The notes under the pieces: model-generated
Told to the model about the DNA's origin: nothing
Databases searched by the model: none
What the model saw: only the letters and a program-made list of their open reading frames with translations
Shown here: one piece after another, positions 1-8,814 of the stretch
How the letters are laid out: each line of letters starts with the position of its first letter
Numbering within the stretch: the stretch's first letter is position 1
Origin: Clostridia bacterium
GTDB taxonomy: Bacteria > Bacillota > Clostridia > Lachnospirales > WQUN01
Assembly: GCA_025997155.1 (NCBI GenBank)
Contig: BNUF01000031.1
Location: 1-21,839 of the forward strand
Direction: 5' to 3'
DNA length: 21,839 nucleotides
Made by a program: the position numbers and the translations under genes

Positions 1-2
1 AA

Positions 3-1394
<1,392 letters not shown>

Positions 1395-1402
1395 TTAATC
1401 AC

Positions 1403-3193
1403 CTATGATTTTTTACGTCGTCCGCGTTTTGGTTTGACTTCTTCCGCAGGCGGAGCGGGGGGTTCTTCTTTAGGTTTTGGTTTTTTGCCGGTGCCAGCGC
1501 GTCTTCCGCCGCGTTTTTTCGGCGCGTCGGTTGTTTCGGGAACGCTTACGATTGTTTCTTCTATAATTTTTATTTCGACTTCTGGGGTCGGTTCTTCGGA
1601 GTCGGCGGCGTTTCGTCCGTACAATTCAGACAATTCAAAAAGTCCTTTTGCAAGCCCGTCCGAGAGCATATCGGCGGTGTAGCGGAATTGCCAGTTGCCG
1701 TCCGGTTTGCCTGGTTCGTTCATTCTGTCGTCCGCGCCTAGGGAGAGGATATCTTGAACGGGTACGATTACGGTTTTAGCGATAGTCGAGAACGCGAGAC
1801 GGATTAAGTCCCACGCGCAGTCGTCGCCCGACACGCGCAAGTACCGTCTAAAGTAGTCGGCAGACTCCTCGTTTGTCGAATGATACCAGCCGACGGTTGT
1901 GTCGTTGTCGTGCGTACCTGTATAAAGCACTGTGTCAGGCGTGTCCAGATTGTGCGGCAAGTAGGAGCTTTGCGAAGTCGGGTCAAAGGCGAACTGGAGA
2001 ACCTTCATACCCGGCAAATTGAAGGATTTACGCAGAGTGTCAACGGCGGGAGTAACGACGCCCAAATCCTCGGCGATAATGGGAAGTTTGCCCAATTCTT
2101 CAAAAACGGAATCGAAAAACTTAGACCCCGGACCCTTGACGCGTTTTCCATTTATCGCGGTGGTTTCGCCGTATGGAACAGCCCAGTAGGATTCAAACCC
2201 GATAAAATGGTCTATACGCAATATGTCGACTAGGTTGAACGCGGCGCGGATACGGTCTTTCCACCATTTGTAGTGACCTTTGCCGATTGTTTGCCAGTTG
2301 TAGATTGGGTTGCCCCAAAGCTGCCCGTCCTCTGTGAAATAGTCGGGGGGAACGCCCGCGACAGAGTTCGGGTCGCCGTTTTCGCCTATGTCAAAAAGGC
2401 GCGTGTTCGCCCAAACGTCGGCGGAGTCCAGAGCTACAAAAATCGGAATGTCGCCGATTATTTTTATGTCGTTTTCGTTGGCGTATGTTTTGAGTGCGTT
2501 CCACTGTTTGAAGAACAAAAATTGCTCGAACTGGTAGTATTCGATATCCTTTGATAACTTGTCCTTCCATTTTTTAACGGCGTCGTCAGAGTGAGCCGAG
2601 AGTTCCGCCTCCCACGTTTGCCAAACCGCGCCGTAGAAGTTGTCGTCAATAAGGTTTTCCGCGAGTTTGCCGTCGTGGTTTTTTTTGTAACTGTTGTACA
2701 ACGCGCCTTTTTTGCCGTCTTTGCGGTCGTTTATATAGAAAGCTTTCACAGCCGCGAAAAGCGCGAAATCGTCAAGCCATTTTTTGTTCGCGTCGGCAAA
2801 AGCTTTGAACTCCGTTTTGAGTTCGTCAAACGCACCCTTTTTGAACGTGTCAAAAGATATCTTCAAAATCTGTCTTTTATATACGCCGACTTTTCCGTAA
2901 TCTATCTTGCGGGGGTTTATTTCAAAATCGGGTGCTGGGACTTCCGAAATAAGCCCGTCTTTTTTAAGAATTTCTGGGGATATTAAATAAGGATTTCCCG
3001 CGAAAGTCGAAAAACTTTGGTAGGGTGAGTCGCCGAAACCTGTGGGACCTAGCGGCAAAATTTGCCAAAGAGTCTGTTTCGCGTTTTTGAGGAAATCAAT
3101 GAAATCATACGCGCCTTTTCCTAAATCCCCAATGCCGTATTCAGAAGGGAAAGATGTAGGGTGGGCGAGAACGCCGCTTTTTCGATGTTGCAT
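1403..3193 (-). CDS. malQ: 4-alpha-glucanotransferase (amylomaltase, GH77) with basic C-terminal tail
   Basis: MalQ transfers alpha-1,4-glucan segments between malto-oligosaccharides in the cytoplasm. The N-terminus has the family signature (SGVLAHPTSFPSEYGIGDLG). The three catalytic acids are visible: nucleophile Asp328 in DILRIDHFIGFES, acid/base Glu375 in PIIAEDLGV, and stabiliser Asp429 in YTGTHDNDT. The final catalytic-domain motif WQFRY is near residue 501. The start has a perfect AGGAGG upstream. GH77 enzymes of this type are usually about 500 residues; this one has 596. The extra tail (about 528-596) is acidic at first, then rich in Lys, Arg and Pro (KKRGGRR, KKPKPK, KPKRGRRKKS), resembling AT-hook or histone-H1-like segments. 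The gene has its own promoter at 3256-3284 and ends 8 bp before gyrB. Enzyme assignment is firm; the role of the tail is unknown. Confidence 0.95.
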   Translation of the reverse strand: MQHRKSGVLAHPTSFPSEYGIGDLGKGAYDFIDFLKNAKQTLWQILPLGPTGFGDSPYQSFSTFAGNPYLISPEILKKDGLISEVPAPDFEINPRKIDYGKVGVYKRQILKISFDTFKKGAFDELKTEFKAFADANKKWLDDFALFAAVKAFYINDRKDGKKGALYNSYKKNHDGKLAENLIDDNFYGAVWQTWEAELSAHSDDAVKKWKDKLSKDIEYYQFEQFLFFKQWNALKTYANENDIKIIGDIPIFVALDSADVWANTRLFDIGENGDPNSVAGVPPDYFTEDGQLWGNPIYNWQTIGKGHYKWWKDRIRAAFNLVDILRIDHFIGFESYWAVPYGETTAINGKRVKGPGSKFFDSVFEELGKLPIIAEDLGVVTPAVDTLRKSFNLPGMKVLQFAFDPTSQSSYLPHNLDTPDTVLYTGTHDNDTTVGWYHSTNEESADYFRRYLRVSGDDCAWDLIRLAFSTIAKTVIVPVQDILSLGADDRMNEPGKPDGNWQFRYTADMLSDGLAKGLFELSELYGRNAADSEEPTPEVEIKIIEETIVSVPETTDAPKKRGGRRAGTGKKPKPKEEPPAPPAEEVKPKRGRRKKS

Positions 3194-3255
3194 AGAAGCC
3201 TCCTAAAGCCTATTCAATATTATATTAAGTTACAATAAGCACAATGTAATACCTG

Positions 3256-3284
3256 ATTATACCAGAACGCTGGTATTTTTGCAA
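3256..3284 (-). promoter_or_regulatory. sigma-A promoter for malQ (-gyrB)
   Basis: On the minus strand, -35 TTGCAA (3284-3279), a 17-nt spacer and -10 TATAAT (3261-3256), with the TGG extension just upstream of the -10. The expected transcription start is near 3249, leaving a leader of about 55 nt before malQ. Confidence 0.75.
3259..3276. promoter_or_regulatory. Inverted repeat over the malQ -10: candidate operator
   Basis: ATACCAG-AACG-CTGGTAT is a perfect 7-bp inverted repeat with a 4-nt centre. It covers most of the spacer and half of the -10 of the malQ promoter, so a dimeric repressor bound here would block RNA polymerase. The cognate regulator is not in the window. On the plus strand it is followed by five T residues, so a weak stem-loop is an alternative reading. 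Confidence 0.45.
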
Positions 3285-3339
3285 GCATTTTCGGATAATT
3301 TACAAAAAAATGTTACTCTCCCATTAAACGTCTAACATT

Positions 3340-3402
3340 ATAAAAGTGTAACGGCGCATAATAATATTACGGCAAGCGACACAAGCCGTGTAATAAAAGT
3401 GT
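3340..3402 (+). repeat. Pair of 10-bp direct repeats upstream of the lipoprotein gene
   Basis: ATAAAAGTGT occurs at 3340-3349 and again at 3393-3402, start to start 53 bp, close to five helical turns. The second copy lies just before the ribosome binding site of the lipoprotein gene. They may be binding sites for a regulator. No confident -35/-10 pair was found for this gene, and chance recurrence in AT-rich DNA is possible. Confidence 0.3.
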
Positions 3403-3420
3403 GGATTCAGGGGGATACTA

Positions 3421-3867
3421 ATGAAACGGGATAAATTGTTAAGAGTAGGCTTGGCGGCGGGCGTAATCGCGGGCGTTATGGCGTTCACGGGCTGCGCTAC
3501 GCCGGGCAATATAAGCAACAGCGCGTATCGTGCCAACGGTTACAATGTAAATCGTGACACAGACGGTTACGGCTATGGCTACAATTACGAAAGAGAAAAC
3601 CGAAATTCCGCGCTTGGGAACAACGCGCTAAACGGTACTCGGGCTGACAAAGTGCTTGACGACACGCCGCGAGTCGGCGGCAGTCTAAACAGCGGAAATC
3701 GTGTGAGCAACAACCTTAATTCGGCGCGCCGCGCACAGATTCAAACAGCGCGTCCATACGCGGACGATTTGACGGCGAACACCATACGCAACAGAACTTT
3801 TACAAGACGCAACGCGGCTTCGATTCCTAACACCACGGGAACTAATAATGTGGCGGCGGTTCAATAA
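3421..3867 (+). CDS. Asn/Arg-rich lipoprotein of unknown function
   Basis: A 148-residue protein with a lipoprotein signal peptide: basic start MKRDKLLR, hydrophobic core, then FTGC with the lipidated Cys at residue 25. The mature part (about 124 residues) has no recognisable domain. It is very rich in Asn, Arg and small residues, with a Gly/Tyr stretch (GYGYGYNYE, about 49-57) and NN- or NR-rich segments, and it looks largely disordered. ATG follows AGGGGGA at suitable spacing. It is transcribed divergently from malQ. A hairpin with a T-run at 3894-3939 separates it from the two-component genes. Composition recalls small sporulation lipoproteins of the YhcN type, but the conserved core of that family was not seen, so no function is assigned. 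Confidence 0.8.
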   Translation: MKRDKLLRVGLAAGVIAGVMAFTGCATPGNISNSAYRANGYNVNRDTDGYGYGYNYERENRNSALGNNALNGTRADKVLDDTPRVGGSLNSGNRVSNNLNSARRAQIQTARPYADDLTANTIRNRTFTRRNAASIPNTTGTNNVAAVQ

Positions 3868-3870
3868 CTG

Positions 3871-3879
3871 TGATATAAT
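3871..3879 (+). promoter_or_regulatory. Extended -10 promoter candidate for the two-component operon
   Basis: TGATATAAT, a TGn-extended consensus -10, lies directly after the lipoprotein stop codon. No good -35 is visible, which extended -10 promoters can tolerate. The start would be near 3886, placing the 3894-3936 hairpin at the very front of the leader. Confidence 0.45.
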
Positions 3880-3893
3880 TTATTCATGACAAT

Positions 3894-3939
3894 AATTATC
3901 ACGGACGTGGAGTTCCACTCTATGTCCGTGATAATTTTT
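3894..3939 (+). terminator. Long stem-loop with T-run: terminator of the lipoprotein gene or leader attenuator
   Basis: Perfect 13-bp arms AATTATCACGGAC (3894-3906) and GTCCGTGATAATT (3924-3936), followed by more T residues. The 17-nt loop holds a second 5-bp stem (GTGGA/TCCAC). It can end transcription of the lipoprotein gene. If the extended -10 at 3871-3879 is used, the same hairpin sits in the leader of the response regulator mRNA. Confidence 0.65.
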
Positions 3940-3962
3940 ATCACAAACCGAGGAGGAAAATC

Positions 3963-4652
3963 ATGGATAAATACAATATTTTAATCGTTGACGACGACGC
4001 GGAAATTCTTGAGAGCCTCAAAATTTTCTTGAACGCGGAGTACAACCCAATCACCGCGACAAACGGCGTTGAAGCCGTCGAAGCCGCGCTTAACAACGAA
4101 ATTCACCTCATACTTATGGACATTATGATGCCGAAGATGAACGGAATGAGCGCCATCGTGAAAATACGCGCCGAGAAACAAATCCCGATTATCATCATTT
4201 CGGCGAAAACCGACGACGCGCAAATCGTCAAGGGCTTGAACATAGGCGCGGACGATTACATAAAAAAGCCCTTCAACCTTACGGAACTCAGCGCAAGGAT
4301 AAAATCCAACCTGAGGCGCTATGTCCAATACGACAGTTTCAAGGACAGCGGCGACGAGTTTGAAATCCGCGGGCTGCGCCTTAACAAATCCACAAAGGAA
4401 ATCACGTTAGACGGCGCGGACATAAAGCTCACGCCGATAGAATTCCGTATCCTTGAACTTCTTATGGAAAACGTCGGCGTTGTGTATTCTATTGAAGAAA
4501 TCTACCAAAAAGTGTGGAACGAGCCTTTTGTGAACGGAGATAACACGGTCGCCGTCCACATTCGCCGAATCCGCGAAAAAATCGAGGCGAACCCGAAAGA
4601 GCCGATATACCTAAAGGTTGTCTGGGGAGTTGGATACAAAATTGAAAAATAA
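3963..4652 (+). CDS. OmpR/PhoB-family response regulator
   Basis: A 229-residue two-domain transcription regulator, partner of the histidine kinase that overlaps its 3' end. The receiver domain spans about 1-120: acidic pocket DDD at 10-12, phosphoacceptor Asp53 in LMDIMMP, switch Ser80 in IISAK, and the conserved Lys in IKKPF (Lys102). The winged-helix DNA-binding domain covers about 130-229, with IKLTPIEFRILELL, the recognition helix region NTVAVHIRRIREKI and the closing VVWGVGYKIEK. The RBS is AGGAGG at 3951-3956. Sequence style is close to clostridial VanR-like regulators, but the stimulus and regulon cannot be read from sequence. Proximity to the BI-1 gene and lipoprotein suggests envelope-related targets, which is inference only. 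Confidence 0.93.
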   Translation: MDKYNILIVDDDAEILESLKIFLNAEYNPITATNGVEAVEAALNNEIHLILMDIMMPKMNGMSAIVKIRAEKQIPIIIISAKTDDAQIVKGLNIGADDYIKKPFNLTELSARIKSNLRRYVQYDSFKDSGDEFEIRGLRLNKSTKEITLDGADIKLTPIEFRILELLMENVGVVYSIEEIYQKVWNEPFVNGDNTVAVHIRRIREKIEANPKEPIYLKVVWGVGYKIEK

Positions 4653-6861
4653 AAACGAAAGCAAAAACAGCGTATGTTTTGTGATTTTTTTCGTGTTGGC
4701 GTTTTTAATCGCGGTATTCACAATGGAAATCATAGATTTGAACAAAATCAAGGACAAGACAATCGGCGAAAGACTGCTTAGTTCAGAGGTTTTTAAAGAC
4801 GATATTCTCGCCTACGCGGACAAACTCCGCACGTACTATGTCTTGTACCACGCAGCCGAACCCACGGAAAACATAATCACCATCTCCGACGTGGAAAAAC
4901 TTAACAATACCCTTATTTCCCAATTTAACGAAGTTGAAAAAGGGGTAAACGACGAATATTACAAAAAACTATACGGGGAAAACGGCACGCCCTCCGCAAC
5001 CCTTTACAATGAAAAGGAGGAGGAAATCCAAGAACTCCGCAAGGAATACATTCTCTCCGATTCTGAAATCCGAAGCAGAATCCTTTCCGCAAAAACGGAA
5101 GAGTTTTGGAAGCTGCGGGATGAGCTCCGAATCCCAGGCGAATTTGAATATTGCATAGAAAATCAAGGCACAATCTACACGAACATTCCGAACAGCCAAA
5201 ACCTCAACCTCCGCGCCTATATGCAAAATCCCGCCAAAGTCGCGGCGACGTTCAACATTTCCGAAGCCCCAATTTACGGGAAAGAGGTCAACCTCACCCA
5301 AACTTTCGCCTACAACGGTTACACGGGATACATCATAGTCCCCGTGCCGACGCCCTCAACCCTTGACGAGCATATATACTCTTCCGAGATTTCGGCCATA
5401 ATCGCCGAATTATCCTCCGCGGACTACATCAACGAAATCAAACTGATACTGTGGGTCACGGGGGTTTGCGTCCTTCTTCTCGTCGGGCTTTTTTGCTATA
5501 TGGTCTACACGCGGAGCGTCACGGCAAACGGCTTTTCCGACTTTGAAAAAATATACGGGTTTCAACCCTTTATCCTAAAAATCTTCTTGGGATACTGGGC
5601 AATACTGGAGCTTCGCTACTCCCACAAATTCATATTCGAGACTTTTGGAATGAGACTTTCAAATTTAGGGATAATATTTTTTTCGGGTGTCGTGTGTATG
5701 TACCTGTTTTTCGCGTTCGTTTTCCTGTGGCGGCTTTTTCGCGACCCACAGATTTTTATGGAAGAAAAAGATATATTGTGGTTAAAAAACCGGTTCACAA
5801 ACTTCGAGATAAAAATAAAGTCAATATTAACCTGTGATAAACTTCTTGCGGGGCTTATCATTTTTTTGACATTCCTAATCGCGGCGGTTTTCGTCGCCGC
5901 CCTCTTTGTATTCAGAGGGGATCTGCTTGGCTACGCGGGGTTCGCGGCGGGAGCTATATTCGTGTGGTTCATAATTCGCGTACTCACGTTTTACGGTTTG
6001 GTGGACTACATTATCGAGAATATCCAAAACGAGGACAACCTAAGCGAAGAATTTTTACATCTTTTGGCGGTAGAACGCGGGATTTTTGTCAAACCCATTA
6101 ATAATCTCGCCAAACTCCGCGAAATACTTATCGAGACGCTTAACGAAAACCTTAAAACCGAGAGACTGAAAACGGAGCTTATCACCTCCGTTTCCCACGA
6201 CTTACGCACGCCGCTTACCTCAATCATAAACTATGTAGAACTCCTTAAAGGTGAAAAATCCCCCGACGAACAAAAGAAGTACCTAAGAATACTTGACGAA
6301 AAATCTAACCGCCTTTCGGCGTTGATTGACGATTTGTTTGAAGCGTCAAAATTACAGTCGGGGGACTTGACGCTTGATTGCGCGAGAATCGACGTGGTGA
6401 ACCTGCTAAAACAATCTTTGGGCGAAATCGGGAACGTGTTTGAGGAGTCGCGCCTCACCGTGAAAACCAATTACGCCATACCCTCCGCCTATGTTTTCGC
6501 CGACGGAAAACGCGTGTGGCGCGTGTTCGAGAACCTTCTGATAAATATTTCAAAATACGCGATGCCCGCCAGCCGCGTCTACATTTCCGTAAACATTGAC
6601 GACGAGGATTTGGTGAACATTGAGTTTAAAAACGTCGCGGCACACGAACTCAACATATCCGAAGAGGCATTGTTTGAGCGGTTCGTGCGCGGAGAATCGT
6701 CAAAACAAGGGAGCGGACTAGGGCTTTCCATAAGCAAAAAAATCGTCGAACTGCACGGAGGCAAAATCAGCATAGTAATCGACGGCGACTTGTTCAAGGT
6801 GTCTGTGCGTCTCAAAAAATTTCATAAGGAGACTTCAAAAAATCCTCATACTGTGTTATAA
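4618..6861 (+). CDS. Multi-pass sensor histidine kinase
   Basis: Partner kinase of the preceding response regulator. Its start is uncertain: no ATG fits. TTG at 4618, 4630 and 4642 are all in frame; 4642 best follows GGGGAG and would overlap the regulator gene by 11 nt. Numbered from 4618: one TM segment at about 18-38, an extracytoplasmic sensor of about 230 residues, then roughly five hydrophobic segments (about 275-296, 316-332, 348-372, 408-432, 436-465). The kinase core has the H-box SVSHDLRTPLTSI with His527, N-box FENLLINISKYA near 635, and G2 box GSGLGLSISKKIVELHGG near 700. The G1 box DxGxG is replaced by a FKNVAAHELNIS-type segment, a variant known in VanS-like clostridial kinases. 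Bases 6834-6862 at its 3' end carry the next gene's promoter. Confidence 0.9.
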   Translation: MSGELDTKLKNKNESKNSVCFVIFFVLAFLIAVFTMEIIDLNKIKDKTIGERLLSSEVFKDDILAYADKLRTYYVLYHAAEPTENIITISDVEKLNNTLISQFNEVEKGVNDEYYKKLYGENGTPSATLYNEKEEEIQELRKEYILSDSEIRSRILSAKTEEFWKLRDELRIPGEFEYCIENQGTIYTNIPNSQNLNLRAYMQNPAKVAATFNISEAPIYGKEVNLTQTFAYNGYTGYIIVPVPTPSTLDEHIYSSEISAIIAELSSADYINEIKLILWVTGVCVLLLVGLFCYMVYTRSVTANGFSDFEKIYGFQPFILKIFLGYWAILELRYSHKFIFETFGMRLSNLGIIFFSGVVCMYLFFAFVFLWRLFRDPQIFMEEKDILWLKNRFTNFEIKIKSILTCDKLLAGLIIFLTFLIAAVFVAALFVFRGDLLGYAGFAAGAIFVWFIIRVLTFYGLVDYIIENIQNEDNLSEEFLHLLAVERGIFVKPINNLAKLREILIETLNENLKTERLKTELITSVSHDLRTPLTSIINYVELLKGEKSPDEQKKYLRILDEKSNRLSALIDDLFEASKLQSGDLTLDCARIDVVNLLKQSLGEIGNVFEESRLTVKTNYAIPSAYVFADGKRVWRVFENLLINISKYAMPASRVYISVNIDDEDLVNIEFKNVAAHELNISEEALFERFVRGESSKQGSGLGLSISKKIVELHGGKISIVIDGDLFKVSVRLKKFHKETSKNPHTVL

Positions 6862-6862
6862 T
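6834..6862 (+). promoter_or_regulatory. sigma-A promoter for the BI-1/YccA gene
   Basis: -35 TTCAAA (6834-6839), 17-nt spacer, -10 TATAAT (6857-6862) with a TGT extension. It lies inside the last codons of the histidine kinase gene, with the kinase TAA stop inside the -10. The BI-1 gene can therefore be transcribed independently of the two-component operon. Confidence 0.7.
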
Positions 6863-6897
6863 TGTAACGTATACTTTACAAAAGGAGTGATTTTTCT

Positions 6898-7599
6898 ATG
6901 TCAATAATTTCAAATAACGATACAAGCCAAGCGGTCGTGTATGACCAAGCGGCGCTCTCGGCTTTTATGAAACGCGTGTTTATGTGGCTTTTTTCGGGGC
7001 TTCTCGTGACGGGACTCGTGAGTATGGCGGTTTTGAGCAACCCCGCGTTTTTATTCGCAAGCGCAAAGGTGGTTATGCTCCTGCTAATCGTCGAAGTCGG
7101 GCTTGTGTTTTTCCTCGCGGGCAAAGTAATGACAATGAGTCCGACAGTCGCCCGTATAGTATTTATGGTTTATTCCGTAATCAACGGCGTCACGATTTCG
7201 TTCATCGTCGTACAGTACGCGGGTGCGGTCATTTCCCAAGCTTTTATGTTCACGGCGTTGTTTTTCGGGATACTCTGCCTGTACGGTCAGTTCACCACCA
7301 GAGACCTTTCGAGTATGCGTACAATCCTCTTCGCGGGGCTTATCACCGTCATAATCTTTTCCGTGGTAAATCTCTTTCTCGGGAACGGTATGCTTAACTT
7401 TTTCATAAGTATCGTGGGGCTTGCGGTGTTTGTCGGGCTTACCGCCTATGACGCGCAAAAAATAAGAACGCGCTATTTCCCTCTTGCCTTACAAACGGGA
7501 CGAACCGAAAATATGGCGATTTCCTGCGCGCTAACCCTTTACCTCGACTTCATAAATATGTTCCTCTTTATCCTCCGCCTGCTTGGGGGACGCAAATAG
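6898..7599 (+). CDS. Bax inhibitor-1/YccA family membrane protein
   Basis: A 233-residue, almost wholly hydrophobic protein with about seven membrane segments between residues 24 and 230. The family hallmark lies near the end: GLTAYDAQKIRTRYF, then the C-terminal segment YLDFINMFLFILRLLGG. The BI-1/YccA/YbhL family includes proton-coupled calcium-leak proteins (the Bacillus member is structurally characterised) and the FtsH modulator YccA. Function here is not determined from sequence. ATG follows AAAGGAGTGA. It has its own promoter at the end of the kinase gene and ends at the bidirectional terminator at 7604-7631. Family assignment is firm. Confidence 0.93.
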   Translation: MSIISNNDTSQAVVYDQAALSAFMKRVFMWLFSGLLVTGLVSMAVLSNPAFLFASAKVVMLLLIVEVGLVFFLAGKVMTMSPTVARIVFMVYSVINGVTISFIVVQYAGAVISQAFMFTALFFGILCLYGQFTTRDLSSMRTILFAGLITVIIFSVVNLFLGNGMLNFFISIVGLAVFVGLTAYDAQKIRTRYFPLALQTGRTENMAISCALTLYLDFINMFLFILRLLGGRK

Positions 7600-7603
7600 C
7601 AAT

Positions 7604-7631
7604 AAAAAAAGCCCGCACAGGGCTTTTTTTT
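7604..7631. terminator. Bidirectional intrinsic terminator
   Basis: A run of seven A, GCCC, loop GCACA, GGGC, then eight T. The symmetrical A/T flanks let it work in both directions. It lies between the convergent BI-1 gene (stop at 7599) and the phosphatase gene, whose stop codon at 7632-7630 overlaps its right edge. Confidence 0.9.
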
Positions 7632-8814
7632 AATCAAACCGGCAAAGTATCAGACTAACGTCGTCAAGTACATATTTCTTTGACTCGACCAAATCCGAGT
7701 TATAAAACATTTCGATTATCGACTTTTTAAGCAAATTAAGGTCGAGGGGCTGCCCGTTTTGCGCCGCGTCCTCAAAAATTTCACTCATTCTTGAATGAAA
7801 TTCTTCTGGAGAATTTTTGTAGAGCGCGTCCGACAAGCCGTCCGTGTACAGTACCAAAACGTCGTCTTTGTTGTAGTCGAGTACGCGGCACTCATAGGTC
7901 GAGTTCGGCATCATTCCGATAGGCGTACCCGACGTCTCGAGTTCCGTAAATTCGCCGCTTTTGCTGTTGTAATAAAACGGCGGAGCTTGCCCCGCGTTTG
8001 AATAGTAGAGGGTTTGGTTTTTCGTATCTATCAGGGAGCAGAAGAGACAAGCGTAAATGCCTATGTCCGTATTTTCAAAAATACGGCAAAAGCGCGTGTT
8101 TATCGTGCCGAGGAAAAGGTCGGGATTTCTGTACTGCGCCGTCTCCGATTTAATCATTGAAAGTAACATTGTCGTGAGTAGAGCCGCCGAAATCCCGTGT
8201 CCCGAAACGTCGCCGATGCAAATTCCCGTCGATGCCTCAAATTTTGAAATCTCGTAAAAATCGCCGCCTATGTCGAGGGCGGGAAGATAGGTCGTGAGAA
8301 TTTGCGCCCCGCCGATTTCAAGGTCGAAATCTTTCATTATGCTATGCTGAATTTGCTGTCCCATCTTGAGCTGAAACTCAAGCATTTTGTTTTTCTTCTC
8401 AAGTTCGGCGTAGTTCTCCTGAAGTTTCGTCCGCAATTCGCTTATCCGCAGGAGGGACTTCACCTTCGCCACAAGCACCAGCGCGTCAAAGTTTTTTTCT
8501 ATAATGTCGTCCGCGCCTGCCTCAAACGCCCGAATCACCGCGTCTTTCGTCTCAAGCGAACATAGAAAAAGAACAAGCGTGTACTCTGTGTTAGGGTTCG
8601 TCTTGATTTTTCGGCAAACCTCATAGCCGCTTATATCGTCAAAAGATATATCGAGTATGACAAGATTCGGCGTGAAAAGCTGCGTTTTCGCAAGCACTTG
8701 GTGTCCGCTCGAGGCGGTGACGACTTTGTATCCCTTTTGCCGCAGGGAATCCCCCATAAGTTCCGTGCTTTTCGGATTGGAATCCGCAACAAGTATATCG
8801 TTAATTCTTTCCAT
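7630..8814 (-). CDS. Response regulator receiver fused to a PP2C/SpoIIE-type serine phosphatase (RsbU-like)
   Basis: A 394-residue protein. The receiver domain covers about 1-125: phosphoacceptor Asp55 in LVILDISFDD, Lys107 in IIEKNF (Asn instead of the usual Pro after it). A short coiled coil (about 128-158) leads to a PP2C phosphatase domain with DIGGDFYE (181-188), GDVSGHG (201-207), TDGLSDA and the final DDVSLIL. By analogy with RsbU-type enzymes it should dephosphorylate the STAS protein encoded upstream, with activity set by receiver phosphorylation. It is the last gene of a four-gene cassette; its ATG overlaps the preceding stop (TAATG). No dedicated histidine kinase is adjacent. Domain assignment is firm; the partner is inferred from context. 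Confidence 0.93.
   Translation of the reverse strand: MERINDILVADSNPKSTELMGDSLRQKGYKVVTASSGHQVLAKTQLFTPNLVILDISFDDISGYEVCRKIKTNPNTEYTLVLFLCSLETKDAVIRAFEAGADDIIEKNFDALVLVAKVKSLLRISELRTKLQENYAELEKKNKMLEFQLKMGQQIQHSIMKDFDLEIGGAQILTTYLPALDIGGDFYEISKFEASTGICIGDVSGHGISAALLTTMLLSMIKSETAQYRNPDLFLGTINTRFCRIFENTDIGIYACLFCSLIDTKNQTLYYSNAGQAPPFYYNSKSGEFTELETSGTPIGMMPNSTYECRVLDYNKDDVLVLYTDGLSDALYKNSPEEFHSRMSEIFEDAAQNGQPLDLNLLKKSIIEMFYNSDLVESKKYVLDDVSLILCRFD

Noticed and set aside
3350..3392. Hairpin ATTACGGC...GCCGTGTAAT before the lipoprotein gene
   Set aside because: The arms match only with a two-base bulge and there is no T-run, so it is weak evidence for a regulatory structure.
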